Source: Treponema sp. (GTDB lineage: Bacteria; Spirochaetota; Spirochaetia; Treponematales; Breznakiellaceae). From it: a stretch of DNA of 33,764 nucleotides. The position numbers were made by a program, and so were the translations under genes. The stretch covers positions 1 to 33,764 of the forward strand of contig JAIRNP010000035.1 of NCBI GenBank assembly GCA_031258005.1. The letters are read 5' to 3'. The stretch's first letter is position 1, and every line of letters begins with the position of its first letter. Positions 24,573 to 32,177 of the stretch are shown here, one piece after another. The notes under the pieces are model-generated. The model saw only the letters and a program-made list of their open reading frames with translations. It was not told the origin of the DNA and searched no databases.

Positions 24573-26528
24573 TTACACCAAATTAAATTTTCTACGGATC
24601 ATGGATACCAGCACCTCGGCGGTCTCTTCCACGCTGCCGAAGAGGCTGCTGTCAATGGAAATATTTTTGTTTTCAAGATTCTGGCTGTACGCTTCCGCGT
24701 AAAACCTATTATAGGACTGCCGGCTCTCGTCTTCGTCGGCCAGGGCCTTATCCGCGTCTTCCGGTTTCATGTGCAGATACTTGATACAGTTTTCCCTCCG
24801 CACGTCCCTGGGCGCATAGATGTATATGCTGAAAAGATTCGCATGGTTCCGCAAAATATAATCCGCGTGGCGTCCCACAAAAATTCCGGAATTTTTTTCC
24901 GCTAATTCGAGGATAATTGTTTTCTGGACCTCCAAGATCCGCTCCCTTTCCTCGTCGGCGCCGGTTCCCAGGGGGAAACGCAGTTTGGTATACTCCGCGT
25001 CTACTTCGTCGCTTTCCGCTTCGGGAACCGGAAGGTTCATCGATCCGGCTACCTGTTCAAGAATATTCCGGTCGTAATATTCAACCCCCAAAAGTTCCGC
25101 CATTTTCCGGGCAATGGGACGGCCCAGGCTCCCGAACTGACGGGAAATGGTCACCACATAATTCTCAAGTCCGATATTCACCCGTTCGCTATTGAGAAAA
25201 TTCGTGGAGAAGTTTCCCGCAGCGAAATTTTTATTTCGCATGATCGCGATATCCGTGGTGATATTGGTGGAGACTCCCTGAATCACCAATTTTCTCAGGG
25301 CCTCCCGCATATTGGCGATGCAGGTTTTTCTGTTCCCGCCCCACACGATAAGTTTACCCAGCATGGGATCATAAAAAGGTGAAACCCGGAAACCTTCCCA
25401 TATGGCGTGTTCAAGCCTGACCTGGCCGTTTTGTGCTTCCGGAAATTCCAGCCTGCTGATGATGCCGGGAGAGGGTTTAAAGGTTTTGGGGTCTTCCGCG
25501 TAAATCCGGCATTCGATGGCATGACCCCGTAAACAGATGTCCTGCTGGGTAAAGGCCAGCTTTTCACCGTCAGCAACGCGGATCTGCCATTCCACCAGGT
25601 CCAGCCCCGTTACCATCTCTGAAACCGGATGTTCCACCTGGAGCCGGGCGTTGATTTCCATAAAATAAAAAATCCCTTCGGAATTCCGCAGGTATTCAAC
25701 GGTTCCGGCCCCGGTGTACTGTATGGCCCGGACAATTTTTTCCGTGTAGGAATACAGCCTTTCCCGATCCGTCTCGGAAACCACCGGGGAGGGGGATTCC
25801 TCAATGATCTTTTGGTACCGCCGCTGAATGGAACATTCCCGCTCCCCCAGGCACACGATAGTACCCTGACTATCGGCGATAAACTGAACCTCAATATGCC
25901 GGGGGGCGATCACCTCTTTTTCGATATATATATCTCCACAGGCAAAGGCCATGACGCCGATCCGCTGCATGCTTTCGAATACCGCCTGGATCACCGCCCG
26001 GGACTCGAAATGGTCTATTTCCTCAATACCCTTTCCTCCGCCCCCCTTATCCAGTTTTAACAAGATGGGCAACCCCACCTTTTCGGCGGTTTCATAAATT
26101 TCGTCCACCCCATGGATAATCCCCACGGTACCGGGGGTAACCGGAACCCCCATGTTATCAGCCATAACCCGGCAATAACATTTGGACTCAATGTTCCGCA
26201 GGATGGAAGGATCCGGACCTATCCATTTTGCCCCCGCTTTTTGCACCTGTTCCGCGAAAGGAGCCGATTCGGATAAAAAACCATAGCCCGGATGCACCGC
26301 GTCGGCACCGGACTCCGCAAGCGCGCCGATAAGCGCCTCCGTATTGAGATAACTTTTGGCCGGTGCCGAAGGTCCAATATGATAACTTTCCCCGGCCCGG
26401 GCAATATAATCCGCATCCTTGTCCGCCTCAGAATAAACCACCACGGTACTGATACCCATGGCATCACAGCTTCGGATAATCCGGTTTACAATTTCTCCCC
26501 GGTTTGCTATCAGGACTTTCTTAATCAA
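24573..26528 (-). CDS. accC: Biotin carboxylase fused to a C-terminal cytidylate kinase-like domain
   Basis: The protein (651 aa) is ~200 residues longer than an AccC. Residues 1-~450 are a full biotin carboxylase: KKVLIANRGEIVNR, HPGYGFLSE, ATP-grasp loop DKGGGGKGI, RECSIQRRYQK, FMEINARLQVEHPVSEM with the catalytic Glu, Asn and Arg, CRIYAEDP, and FRVSPFYDPMLGKLIVWG. From ~453 the chain becomes a Cytidylate_kin2-type P-loop domain: VVTISRQFGSLGRPIARKM, GVEYYDRNIL, GIFVGRHADYIL, and SIYIYAPRDVRRENCIKYL. It is one continuous frame without a stop. The start is TTG (26528), where the family's N-terminus begins, with AAAGGGG upstream. First gene of the 5-oxoproline cluster. The acceptor substrate and the kinase domain's role are unknown. 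Confidence 0.88.
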   Translation of the reverse strand: MIKKVLIANRGEIVNRIIRSCDAMGISTVVVYSEADKDADYIARAGESYHIGPSAPAKSYLNTEALIGALAESGADAVHPGYGFLSESAPFAEQVQKAGAKWIGPDPSILRNIESKCYCRVMADNMGVPVTPGTVGIIHGVDEIYETAEKVGLPILLKLDKGGGGKGIEEIDHFESRAVIQAVFESMQRIGVMAFACGDIYIEKEVIAPRHIEVQFIADSQGTIVCLGERECSIQRRYQKIIEESPSPVVSETDRERLYSYTEKIVRAIQYTGAGTVEYLRNSEGIFYFMEINARLQVEHPVSEMVTGLDLVEWQIRVADGEKLAFTQQDICLRGHAIECRIYAEDPKTFKPSPGIISRLEFPEAQNGQVRLEHAIWEGFRVSPFYDPMLGKLIVWGGNRKTCIANMREALRKLVIQGVSTNITTDIAIMRNKNFAAGNFSTNFLNSERVNIGLENYVVTISRQFGSLGRPIARKMAELLGVEYYDRNILEQVAGSMNLPVPEAESDEVDAEYTKLRFPLGTGADEERERILEVQKTIILELAEKNSGIFVGRHADYILRNHANLFSIYIYAPRDVRRENCIKYLHMKPEDADKALADEDESRQSYNRFYAEAYSQNLENKNISIDSSLFGSVEETAEVLVSMIRRKFNLV

Positions 26529-27050
26529 ACCCCAACCCCTTTATCGCAGAAGATTATTATTTGTACAAAAAAAAGAAAATTTATGCAAGATGGTGTATGA
26601 AGAACAGGGTATTGGCAGGTACTTTTTTTCGTACGTGTCCTGGGATAAACCGTCCAAAATCCGGGCAAGTGTGACTACTTTGGGAAAACCTTTGATAAAT
26701 GAGCTTGTTCCAAAACTGCAGTTTTGGAACAGCTTCAAAGGGCAAAAAATTGGTTGTTCAGTGGAATGAGAAATCCAATTTTTGAGTAAACGCCGATGCC
26801 TTGGTATGAAGAATTGTATAAAAATACCAAGAGGCTGTTTCAAGCCGGATTAACGTAAGTTCGACAAAGACAAAAGTCCACGGATTAGGCTGATTTTTAC
26901 AGATTAAGGAGGACAGCGCCGTTGCTCTAGGGATGACGGCTGGCGCAGGAACAGGGCCCCCACAGGCCTTCAGGTTTCGATCCGGAGGGGTTTCACTCGC
27001 ACGCCTATAGAAAACAGCTCCTAAACGGACTTGATAGCATGGACGTATCT
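26529..27050. other. Gene-free stretch between the oxoproline operon and the tRNA genes
   Basis: No convincing gene is present in these 522 bases. A weak promoter-like pair for the carboxylase operon lies on the minus strand (TTGCAT at 26583-26588 and TACAAA at 26560-26565, spaced 17 bp). The palindrome at 26706-26731 and a GAGGCTGTTTCAA motif at 26831-26843 are the only other structures seen. The GC-rich part 26910-27000 holds several short complementary segments but fits no RNA family that I know. Confidence 0.5.
26706..26731. repeat. Perfect 26-bp palindrome TGTTCCAAAAC...
   Basis: TGTTCCAAAACTG followed by its exact reverse complement forms a loopless perfect palindrome centred on TGCA (CTGCAG). 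It may be an operator, a hairpin or a member of a dispersed intergenic repeat. There is no T-run after it, so it is not a standard terminator. Confidence 0.75.
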
Positions 27051-27124
27051 TGAGGCTGAGAGGATTCGAACCTCCGACCTTCAGATCCGCAATCTGAAGC
27101 TCTATCCAGCTGAGCTACAACCTC
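27051..27124 (-). tRNA. tRNA-Arg, anticodon GCG
   Basis: Read on the minus strand, the acceptor arms GAGGTTG and CAGCCTC pair (one G-T), the D stem is GCTC/GAGC, the anticodon stem TCAGA/TCTGA encloses TTGCGGA, and the T arm is GGAGG-TTCGAAT-CCTCT. The anticodon is GCG (Arg, CGC/CGT), with G at position 37. CCA is not encoded. It is last in a row of three tRNA genes. Confidence 0.9.
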
Positions 27125-27139
27125 ATAAAGGTACTTTGA

Positions 27140-27227
27140 CGGAGCAGGGGGGATTCGAACCCCCGGTACCCTTGCGGGGTACAACTCCTTAGCAGGGAGC
27201 CCGATTCGGCCGCTCTCGCACCGCTCC
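27140..27227 (-). tRNA. tRNA-Ser, anticodon GCT
   Basis: A class II tRNA of 88 nt with acceptor arms GGAGCGG/CTGCTCC, a long variable arm (TTGTACCCCGCAAGGGTACC region) and anticodon loop CTGCTAA, giving GCT (Ser, AGC/AGT). Discriminator G; CCA is not encoded. Confidence 0.93.
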
Positions 27228-27242
27228 AAGAGTTTATAGTCC

Positions 27243-27269
27243 CTTGTACCATCCCGAGAATGGTACAAG
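27243..27269 (-). promoter_or_regulatory. 10-bp hairpin between the two serine tRNA genes
   Basis: CTTGTACCAT and ATGGTACAAG form a perfect 10-bp stem around a 7-nt loop in the 103-bp spacer between tRNA-Ser(TGA) and tRNA-Ser(GCT). No T-run follows on the minus strand. It may be a processing site in a common transcript or an attenuating structure. Confidence 0.45.
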
Positions 27270-27330
27270 AAGGACTTTCTTACCTCGTATTACTCACTAC
27301 CTTAAAAACAACTACCCCGCTCTGCTGCTA

Positions 27331-27415
27331 CGGAGCAGGGGGGATTCGAACCCCCGGTGCCTTAGGGCACAACGGTTTTCAAGACCGCCTCCTTCAACCG
27401 CTCGGACACCGCTCC
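27331..27415 (-). tRNA. tRNA-Ser, anticodon TGA
   Basis: An 85-nt class II tRNA with acceptor arms GGAGCGG/CTGCTCC, variable arm (TTGTGCCCTAAGGCACC region) and anticodon loop CTTGAAA, giving TGA (Ser, TCA and neighbours). Its acceptor and T arms are nearly the same as those of the next serine tRNA. First in the tRNA row. Confidence 0.93.
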
Positions 27416-27431
27416 AGGGTAGATTTTAATA

Positions 27432-27460
27432 AAAATAACCGATTAAAAAGCTACTGTCAA
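27432..27460 (-). promoter_or_regulatory. Sigma70-type promoter of the tRNA cluster
   Basis: A perfect TTGACA (27455-27460 on the minus strand) is 17 bp from TATTTT (27432-27437). The predicted start point lies within about 10 nt of the 5' end of tRNA-Ser(TGA), as expected for a tRNA operon promoter. Confidence 0.6.
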
Positions 27461-27573
27461 GAGGATAAATCCCATAAATTTATTTAAAATCCTGCCCTAA
27501 AAAGGGCTTAGTATAGTATCATTATATATAGGTACCATTTTAGTATATGCCAAATCTAAACAAAGGAGTATAT

Positions 27574-27735
27574 ATGAAGAAGTATATATGCGAAGTATGT
27601 GGTTATACCTACGATCCTGCTCAGGGGGATAGTACGAACGGAATCAGGGCGGGGACCTCTTTTGAAGACCTTCCTGATGACTGGGTGTGTCCGACCTGTG
27701 GGGTAGGGAAAGAGTCCTTTTCCCCTGCTGAGTAG
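27574..27735 (+). CDS. Rubredoxin
   Basis: The 53-aa product is a typical rubredoxin: [39 protein letters not shown], with two CxxCG knuckles (ICEVCG, VCPTCG) supplying the four Cys ligands of one iron, and conserved DW before the second. It is a small cytoplasmic electron carrier, usual in anaerobes for oxygen or peroxide detoxification through rubrerythrin or flavoproteins. ATG at 27574 with AAAGGAG five to six bases upstream is chosen; the earlier ATG at 27547 has no ribosome-binding site. Confidence 0.96.
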   Translation: MKKYICEVCGYTYDPAQGDSTNGIRAGTSFEDLPDDWVCPTCGVGKESFSPAE

Positions 27736-27762
27736 GGTTCTTAGGAAACCCCAAGATACCGC

Positions 27763-27800
27763 CGTCTCTTGAAATGGAGAGCCTTTCAAGAGACGTTTAT
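27763..27800 (+). terminator. Likely terminator after rubredoxin
   Basis: A perfect 12-bp stem CGTCTCTTGAAA / TTTCAAGAGACG with a 9-nt loop is followed by TTTAT. The tail is short in T, but the stem and position right after the stop fit a terminator or a strong 3' stabiliser. Confidence 0.65.
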
Positions 27801-27830
27801 AAAAATACCACTATGAAAGGGTGTAGTTAT

Positions 27831-28121
27831 ATGCTATCAAGAGAAGATTTTGTATTTACCATCGGGTATGACGGTCCCACCGCGGTGGTAGATAGCCAGG
27901 CTAAACAACGGTATGGAACTTGTTCGACGAGGGAATTGGCGGAGCAGGGGTTTTTTCGGGCGGCTTATGCATCCGCCGTATACGCAAAAGACCAGGAAGC
28001 GGTACAACTCGTGGTGGATAGCTACAATACCATTGCCGGGACCTCCTATACCCTGGATTCCCCCCTGGATAGGCTTTTCGGGGTCTTCCCCGTAGAGGTC
28101 AATCGTTCGATAGTTCTGTAG
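27831..28121 (+). CDS. Small protein of unknown function (96 aa)
   Basis: I do not recognise this family. The product MLSREDFVFTIGYDGPTAVV continues with a KQRYG turn, then CSTRELAEQGFFRAAYASAV, which looks like an amphipathic helix, and ends DRLFGVFPVEVNRSIVL. There are no membrane segments, signal peptide or metal motifs. ATG at 27831 has GAAAGGGTG about 8-10 nt upstream; earlier ATGs would place the start inside the rubredoxin terminator or lack a site. The gene lies between rubredoxin and lon. Confidence 0.65.
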   Translation: MLSREDFVFTIGYDGPTAVVDSQAKQRYGTCSTRELAEQGFFRAAYASAVYAKDQEAVQLVVDSYNTIAGTSYTLDSPLDRLFGVFPVEVNRSIVL

Positions 28122-28229
28122 AAGGTAAGACCCTTTCCTTTTATACTAATATGTGCGATATTTGAAACATAGGTTTCCCTCATAGATACAAACATCGGTT
28201 ACGTAAAACCGGTATCGAATTATATAAAT

Positions 28230-28266
28230 GAGGCTTTTTCAAAATCTGCCCTTTTGAAAAAGCCTC
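28230..28266. repeat. 15-bp perfect inverted repeat upstream of lon
   Basis: GAGGCTTTTTCAAAA and its exact complement TTTTGAAAAAGCCTC flank a 7-nt loop, 47 bp before the lon start. No T-run follows on the plus strand. It could terminate the preceding gene, regulate lon, or be a small dispersed repeat; the half-site resembles GAGGCTGTTTCAA at 26831. Confidence 0.7.
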
Positions 28267-28313
28267 ACGTGTTAAGCAGTAGTACCAAATTACTTTATTA
28301 AAAGGACTAGTAT

Positions 28314-30821
28314 ATGTCAGAACAAAGTGTAGTGCCTATTGATCAAATTCTTCCTCATAAATTGCCCTTGGTGGCTCTCATGGGCCGTCCTATATTTCCT
28401 GGGATATTTACCCCGATCATGATCGGAAATCCCACGGATGTGAAGGTTATTGATGAGGCAGTAGCGCGAGACGGCCTTATTGGACTGGTAATGCTGGCCA
28501 GTGAAAGTGAAAGTCCCACGATTATGGATCTGTACAAGGTGGGTACCGTAGCTAAAATCGTTAAGAAAATCAACCTCCCCGATGGGGGCGTGAATATATT
28601 CATCTCTACCTTGAAACGGTTCAGGATAAAGAAGGCCCTGAATCCGGCAAATCCCATTGTCGGTGCAGTGGAGTATCTGGATGATGAAGAGGACGATACC
28701 AGTGAGGTCAAGGCCCTCACCCGGGCGCTGATCAGCGAAATGAAGCAGATATCCGAAAATAACCCCCTCTTTTCCGAAGAAATGCGCCTCAACATGATCA
28801 ACATCGATCATCCCGGGAAGATCGCGGACTTCATCGCCAGTATTCTCAACATCGACAAAGGGGAGCAGCAGAAGATCCTAGAGGTCCTCAATGTCCGTAA
28901 GCGTATGGAACAGGTCTTGGTCTTTATTAAAAAAGAACAGGAGCTCTTGCGGATTCAGAAACGGATTCAAAAAGAAATCAACGAAAAGATCGAGAAGTCC
29001 CAGCGGGATTATTTCCTTAAGGAGGAACTTAAGGCCATCAAAACCGAATTGGGGATGACCACTGATGCCAAAAGCTCTGAATATCAGCGTTTCAAGGATA
29101 AATTTGATGCGTTTAAGTTTGACGGGGAAATAAAGGAGGTGGTGGAGCAAGAGCTTGAAAAATTTAACCTCATGGACCCCAATTCAGGGGAATTCATCAT
29201 CACCCGGAATTATCTGGATACGATTGCCAACCTCCCCTGGAATGAACCCGTGCCGGAGCATTTTGATCTCACCATTGCCCGGGGGATATTGGAAAACGAC
29301 CATTATGGGCTCAAGGATGTGAAGAGCCGTATCGTGGAATATCTGGCGGTCCGGAAACTCAAGCGGGATTCCAAGGGTTCCATCGTATGCCTAGTGGGAC
29401 CTCCGGGCGTGGGTAAGACATCGGTGGGTAAGTCGGTAGCCCATGCCCTGGGCAAGGAATTTTTCCGTTTCTCCGTGGGAGGTATGCGGGACGAGGCGGA
29501 GATCAAGGGGCACCGTCGTACCTATATCGGGGCTATGCCCGGGAAAATCCTTCAGGGGCTTAAGATCGTCAAGACCAAGGACCCGGTTTTCATGATCGAC
29601 GAAATTGACAAGATGGGGGTGAGTTTTCAAGGGGATCCTGCCAGCGCCCTCTTAGAGGTCCTGGACCCGGAGCAGAACAACAGTTTCCGGGATCATTACC
29701 TGGATCTTCCCTTTGATATCTCCCATATCTTTTTCATTGTTACCGCCAATACCCTGGATACCATTCCGCATCCGCTCCTGGACCGCATGGAGATCATCCA
29801 GCTTCCCGGTTACATTGATACAGAGAAGCTCGAGATCGCCAAACGGTACCTGGTTCCGAAGAGTCTTACGAAAAACGGTCTCAAAAAAAATCAGGTCAAA
29901 TACACCCGGGAATCCCTGCTCTACATTGCCAATGGCTATGCCCGGGAAGCGGGGGTGCGGAATTTTGAGAAGAACCTGGATAAGATCCACCGGAAGCTGG
30001 CAAAACAGCTGGTAGAAGCGGAAGAAGCCGCAAGGGATGGCCATACCCACAAGCGGGACAAGGCTGGGAACATCAGCACCGAAAAAAAGGGGATACCTGA
30101 AAATACCCAGACCATAAGCCTGGTTGCAAGCGAAGGGGTTGCTCTTGAGAAGAGGTCGGAGGAAAAACCAGCAGCCGAGAACGGTATGGCAGAAAAATTT
30201 ATAATCGATAAAAAACTGATCGAAAAATACCTGGGTAAACCCTTGTTCCCTGAAGGGGAGATTAAAAAGGCGGATCGTCCTGGCATGTCTATGGGTTTGG
30301 CTTGGACCAGCATGGGAGGAGCTACCCTGATGATTGAGGCCACTGCGGTACCGGGTAAAGGAGGACTTACCTTGACGGGTAAGATGGGGGATACCATGAA
30401 GGAATCCGGCGCCATTGCCATGACCGTGGCTCGAAAACTGGGAATCGAACAGTACGGTATTGATGCTGCCTGGTTTGAGAAGAACCATATTCACCTGCAC
30501 ATCCCCGAAGGGGCTACCCCCAAGGACGGTCCTTCTGCAGGGATCACTATGGCCACGGCCCTTTTATCCATGCTCCGCAACAAAACCATCACGGCTAAAC
30601 TGGTGATGACCGGAGAACTGAGCCTTACCGGACAAGTACTTCCCATTGGGGGGCTCAAGGAAAAGACCATCGCTGCCCAGCGTAACAAGGCCCGGCATAT
30701 CATTATTCCAAAACAGAACCTGCGGGATCTGGACGATATCCCGGATATAGTAAAGAAAGGTATTGAATTTCATCCGGTGGAACGGTTTGAAGATGTTTTG
30801 GCCCTGGCTTTGCCGGATTAG
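28314..30821 (+). CDS. lon: ATP-dependent protease Lon (LonA)
   Basis: The 835-aa protein is a full LonA. The N-terminal substrate-binding domain (~1-210; PLVALMGRPIFPG) is followed by a coiled coil (KKEQELLRIQKRIQKEINEK), and the AAA+ module has Walker A GPPGVGKT (~362-369), Walker B VFMIDEID and GYAREAGVRNFEKNL. The protease domain has the Ser741-Lys784 dyad in KDGPSAGI and GGLKEKT. Between AAA+ and protease (~570-640) lies a charged insertion (RDKAGNISTEKKG, EEKPAAENG) not present in E. coli Lon. Lon degrades misfolded and selected regulatory proteins in the cytoplasm. The start has AAAAGGA upstream. Confidence 0.97.
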   Translation: MSEQSVVPIDQILPHKLPLVALMGRPIFPGIFTPIMIGNPTDVKVIDEAVARDGLIGLVMLASESESPTIMDLYKVGTVAKIVKKINLPDGGVNIFISTLKRFRIKKALNPANPIVGAVEYLDDEEDDTSEVKALTRALISEMKQISENNPLFSEEMRLNMINIDHPGKIADFIASILNIDKGEQQKILEVLNVRKRMEQVLVFIKKEQELLRIQKRIQKEINEKIEKSQRDYFLKEELKAIKTELGMTTDAKSSEYQRFKDKFDAFKFDGEIKEVVEQELEKFNLMDPNSGEFIITRNYLDTIANLPWNEPVPEHFDLTIARGILENDHYGLKDVKSRIVEYLAVRKLKRDSKGSIVCLVGPPGVGKTSVGKSVAHALGKEFFRFSVGGMRDEAEIKGHRRTYIGAMPGKILQGLKIVKTKDPVFMIDEIDKMGVSFQGDPASALLEVLDPEQNNSFRDHYLDLPFDISHIFFIVTANTLDTIPHPLLDRMEIIQLPGYIDTEKLEIAKRYLVPKSLTKNGLKKNQVKYTRESLLYIANGYAREAGVRNFEKNLDKIHRKLAKQLVEAEEAARDGHTHKRDKAGNISTEKKGIPENTQTISLVASEGVALEKRSEEKPAAENGMAEKFIIDKKLIEKYLGKPLFPEGEIKKADRPGMSMGLAWTSMGGATLMIEATAVPGKGGLTLTGKMGDTMKESGAIAMTVARKLGIEQYGIDAAWFEKNHIHLHIPEGATPKDGPSAGITMATALLSMLRNKTITAKLVMTGELSLTGQVLPIGGLKEKTIAAQRNKARHIIIPKQNLRDLDDIPDIVKKGIEFHPVERFEDVLALALPD

Positions 30822-31049
30822 TTTGTTTCTATACAGTAGTCCTAGGCCATCCGGGGACGATTCACGCTCGGTTCCCTATGAAACCAGGGGGGAGGCTTTG
30901 GAGGCCCGGGTTTCCCGGTACCTTATGGGTTGTGAGCCTCATCACCCTACGTTTCCGGTAATAAAAAACAGACCTTTAGCTTTGATACGCTACTCGTAAG
31001 CCGGCTTTCGTACTTAAGGATGAACTATCTGACATGGTGAAGCTGGCTC

Positions 31050-31092
31050 ACCGGGTACCTGTCCATCTCCATGAGCTTGACAGGTACCCGGT
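31050..31092 (+). promoter_or_regulatory. 14-bp stem-loop in the fabH leader region
   Basis: ACCGGGTACCTGTC and GACAGGTACCCGGT pair perfectly over 14 bp with a 15-nt loop. No T-run follows, so this is not a simple terminator. It may be an mRNA leader structure or a protein site. Confidence 0.55.
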
Positions 31093-31112
31093 TGGTGAAG
31101 ATAATAGCATAC

Positions 31113-31135
31113 TGACAAAAATCATTATTTTGTCA
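31113..31135. promoter_or_regulatory. 8-bp inverted repeat next to the fabH ribosome-binding site
   Basis: TGACAAAA-ATCATTA-TTTTGTCA, an AT-rich dyad typical of a repressor site, ends just a few bases before GAAGGAG. It is a candidate operator for fatty-acid gene control. Confidence 0.5.
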
Positions 31136-31151
31136 TTGAAGGAGACAGACT

Positions 31152-32177
31152 ATGGCAATCGAGATCAGAGCCACCGGAAGGGCCATTCCATCCACACGGC
31201 TTTCCAATGATGATCTGGCGAAAACCCTCGATACCAATGATGAGTGGATTAGATCCCATACAGGCATCAAAGCTCGGCATATCGCCGATGCATCCACTGC
31301 GTGCAGTGATTTAGCCCTGGAAGCGGCCCGGCAAGCCTTAGCTATGGCTATCACCCAGGAGGGGGCTCAAGAGAAAACCATAGCCGACGCGGCTCTCACC
31401 CTAGACATGATCATCCTTGGCACTGCTACGCCGGATTATCATGGATGCCCTTCCACGGCTTGTATCGTGCAAGATAAACTCGGGGCCCGTAATGCCTTTG
31501 CCATGGATATTACCGCCGGTTGTACGGGTTTTATTTATGGACTTGAAACGGCTGTTGCCCTCCTCGCCCATGTTCCTTCCCGGAAACGGGCCTTGGTTAT
31601 TGGTTCAGAGATCTTATCTCGTTTTATTGACTGGAATGATCGGAAAAGCTGTGTACTTTTTGGGGATGGAGCCGGGGCTGTGCTGCTTGAAAAGACGAGC
31701 AACGAACCGAAAAAGCGGGGGATCCTAGGAACCATCCTGGAGGCAGATGGTTCTGGGGCGGAATACCTCATCATGCGGCAGGGAGGTTCCCGCCATGCCT
31801 TTAAAGCAGGGGATGCCATCAAGGCGCCTCCCGTTATTGAGATGAACGGTCAGGGGGTTTATAATTTTGCGGTTAAATCAGTAACCGAAACCATAGAAAA
31901 GCTCCTGGCAGAAACAAACCTTACCATTGATGAGGTACACTGGATCATACCCCACCAGGCTAACCGCCGGATCCTGGCAGCCGCGGGGAAACGGATGGGC
32001 ATACCAGAAGAACGCTTCTTTCTTAACCTGGAAGAATACGCCAATACCTCTGCTGCGTCGATTCCTATTGCATTGGACGAACTCAATCGGGGGGGTAAGC
32101 TGCAAAAGGGGGATATCATCATGACGGTCGGCTTTGGCGCGGGTTTAACCTCTGGAGGAAATATCATTGTCTGGTAG
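31152..32177 (+). CDS. fabH: 3-oxoacyl-ACP synthase III (FabH)
   Basis: The 341-aa enzyme condenses acetyl-CoA (or another short acyl-CoA) with malonyl-ACP to start fatty-acid synthesis. The triad is visible: Cys124 in DITAGCTGFIYG, His268 in IIPHQANRR and Asn298 in EEYANTSAAS. Other landmarks are TNDEWIRSHTGIK, GTATPDYHGCPSTA and VLFGDGAGAVLLE. Length and C-terminus (VGFGAGLTSGG) are typical. GAAGGAGAC precedes the ATG. fabD overlaps its 3' end, so the two are translated together. Confidence 0.96.
   Translation: MAIEIRATGRAIPSTRLSNDDLAKTLDTNDEWIRSHTGIKARHIADASTACSDLALEAARQALAMAITQEGAQEKTIADAALTLDMIILGTATPDYHGCPSTACIVQDKLGARNAFAMDITAGCTGFIYGLETAVALLAHVPSRKRALVIGSEILSRFIDWNDRKSCVLFGDGAGAVLLEKTSNEPKKRGILGTILEADGSGAEYLIMRQGGSRHAFKAGDAIKAPPVIEMNGQGVYNFAVKSVTETIEKLLAETNLTIDEVHWIIPHQANRRILAAAGKRMGIPEERFFLNLEEYANTSAASIPIALDELNRGGKLQKGDIIMTVGFGAGLTSGGNIIVW

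Larger units (their letters stand above)
30822..31151. other. Regulatory-looking gap between lon and fabH
   Basis: No gene is seen in these 330 bases. Two strong inverted repeats sit near its right end (31050-31092 and 31113-31135), with the fabH ribosome-binding site GAAGGAGAC after them. No convincing terminator for lon could be placed. Confidence 0.6.

Noticed and set aside
26910-27000. Possible structured RNA (SRP RNA, tmRNA or T-box)
   Set aside because: I checked for the conserved SRP loop, the tmRNA ends and the T-box AGGGTGGTACCGCG motif; none is present.
28122-28313. CIRCE or sigma32-type heat-shock control of lon
   Set aside because: No TTAGCACTC-N9-GAGTGCTAA repeat is present, and a TTTGAAA/CCCTCAT pair has poor spacing; not enough to call.
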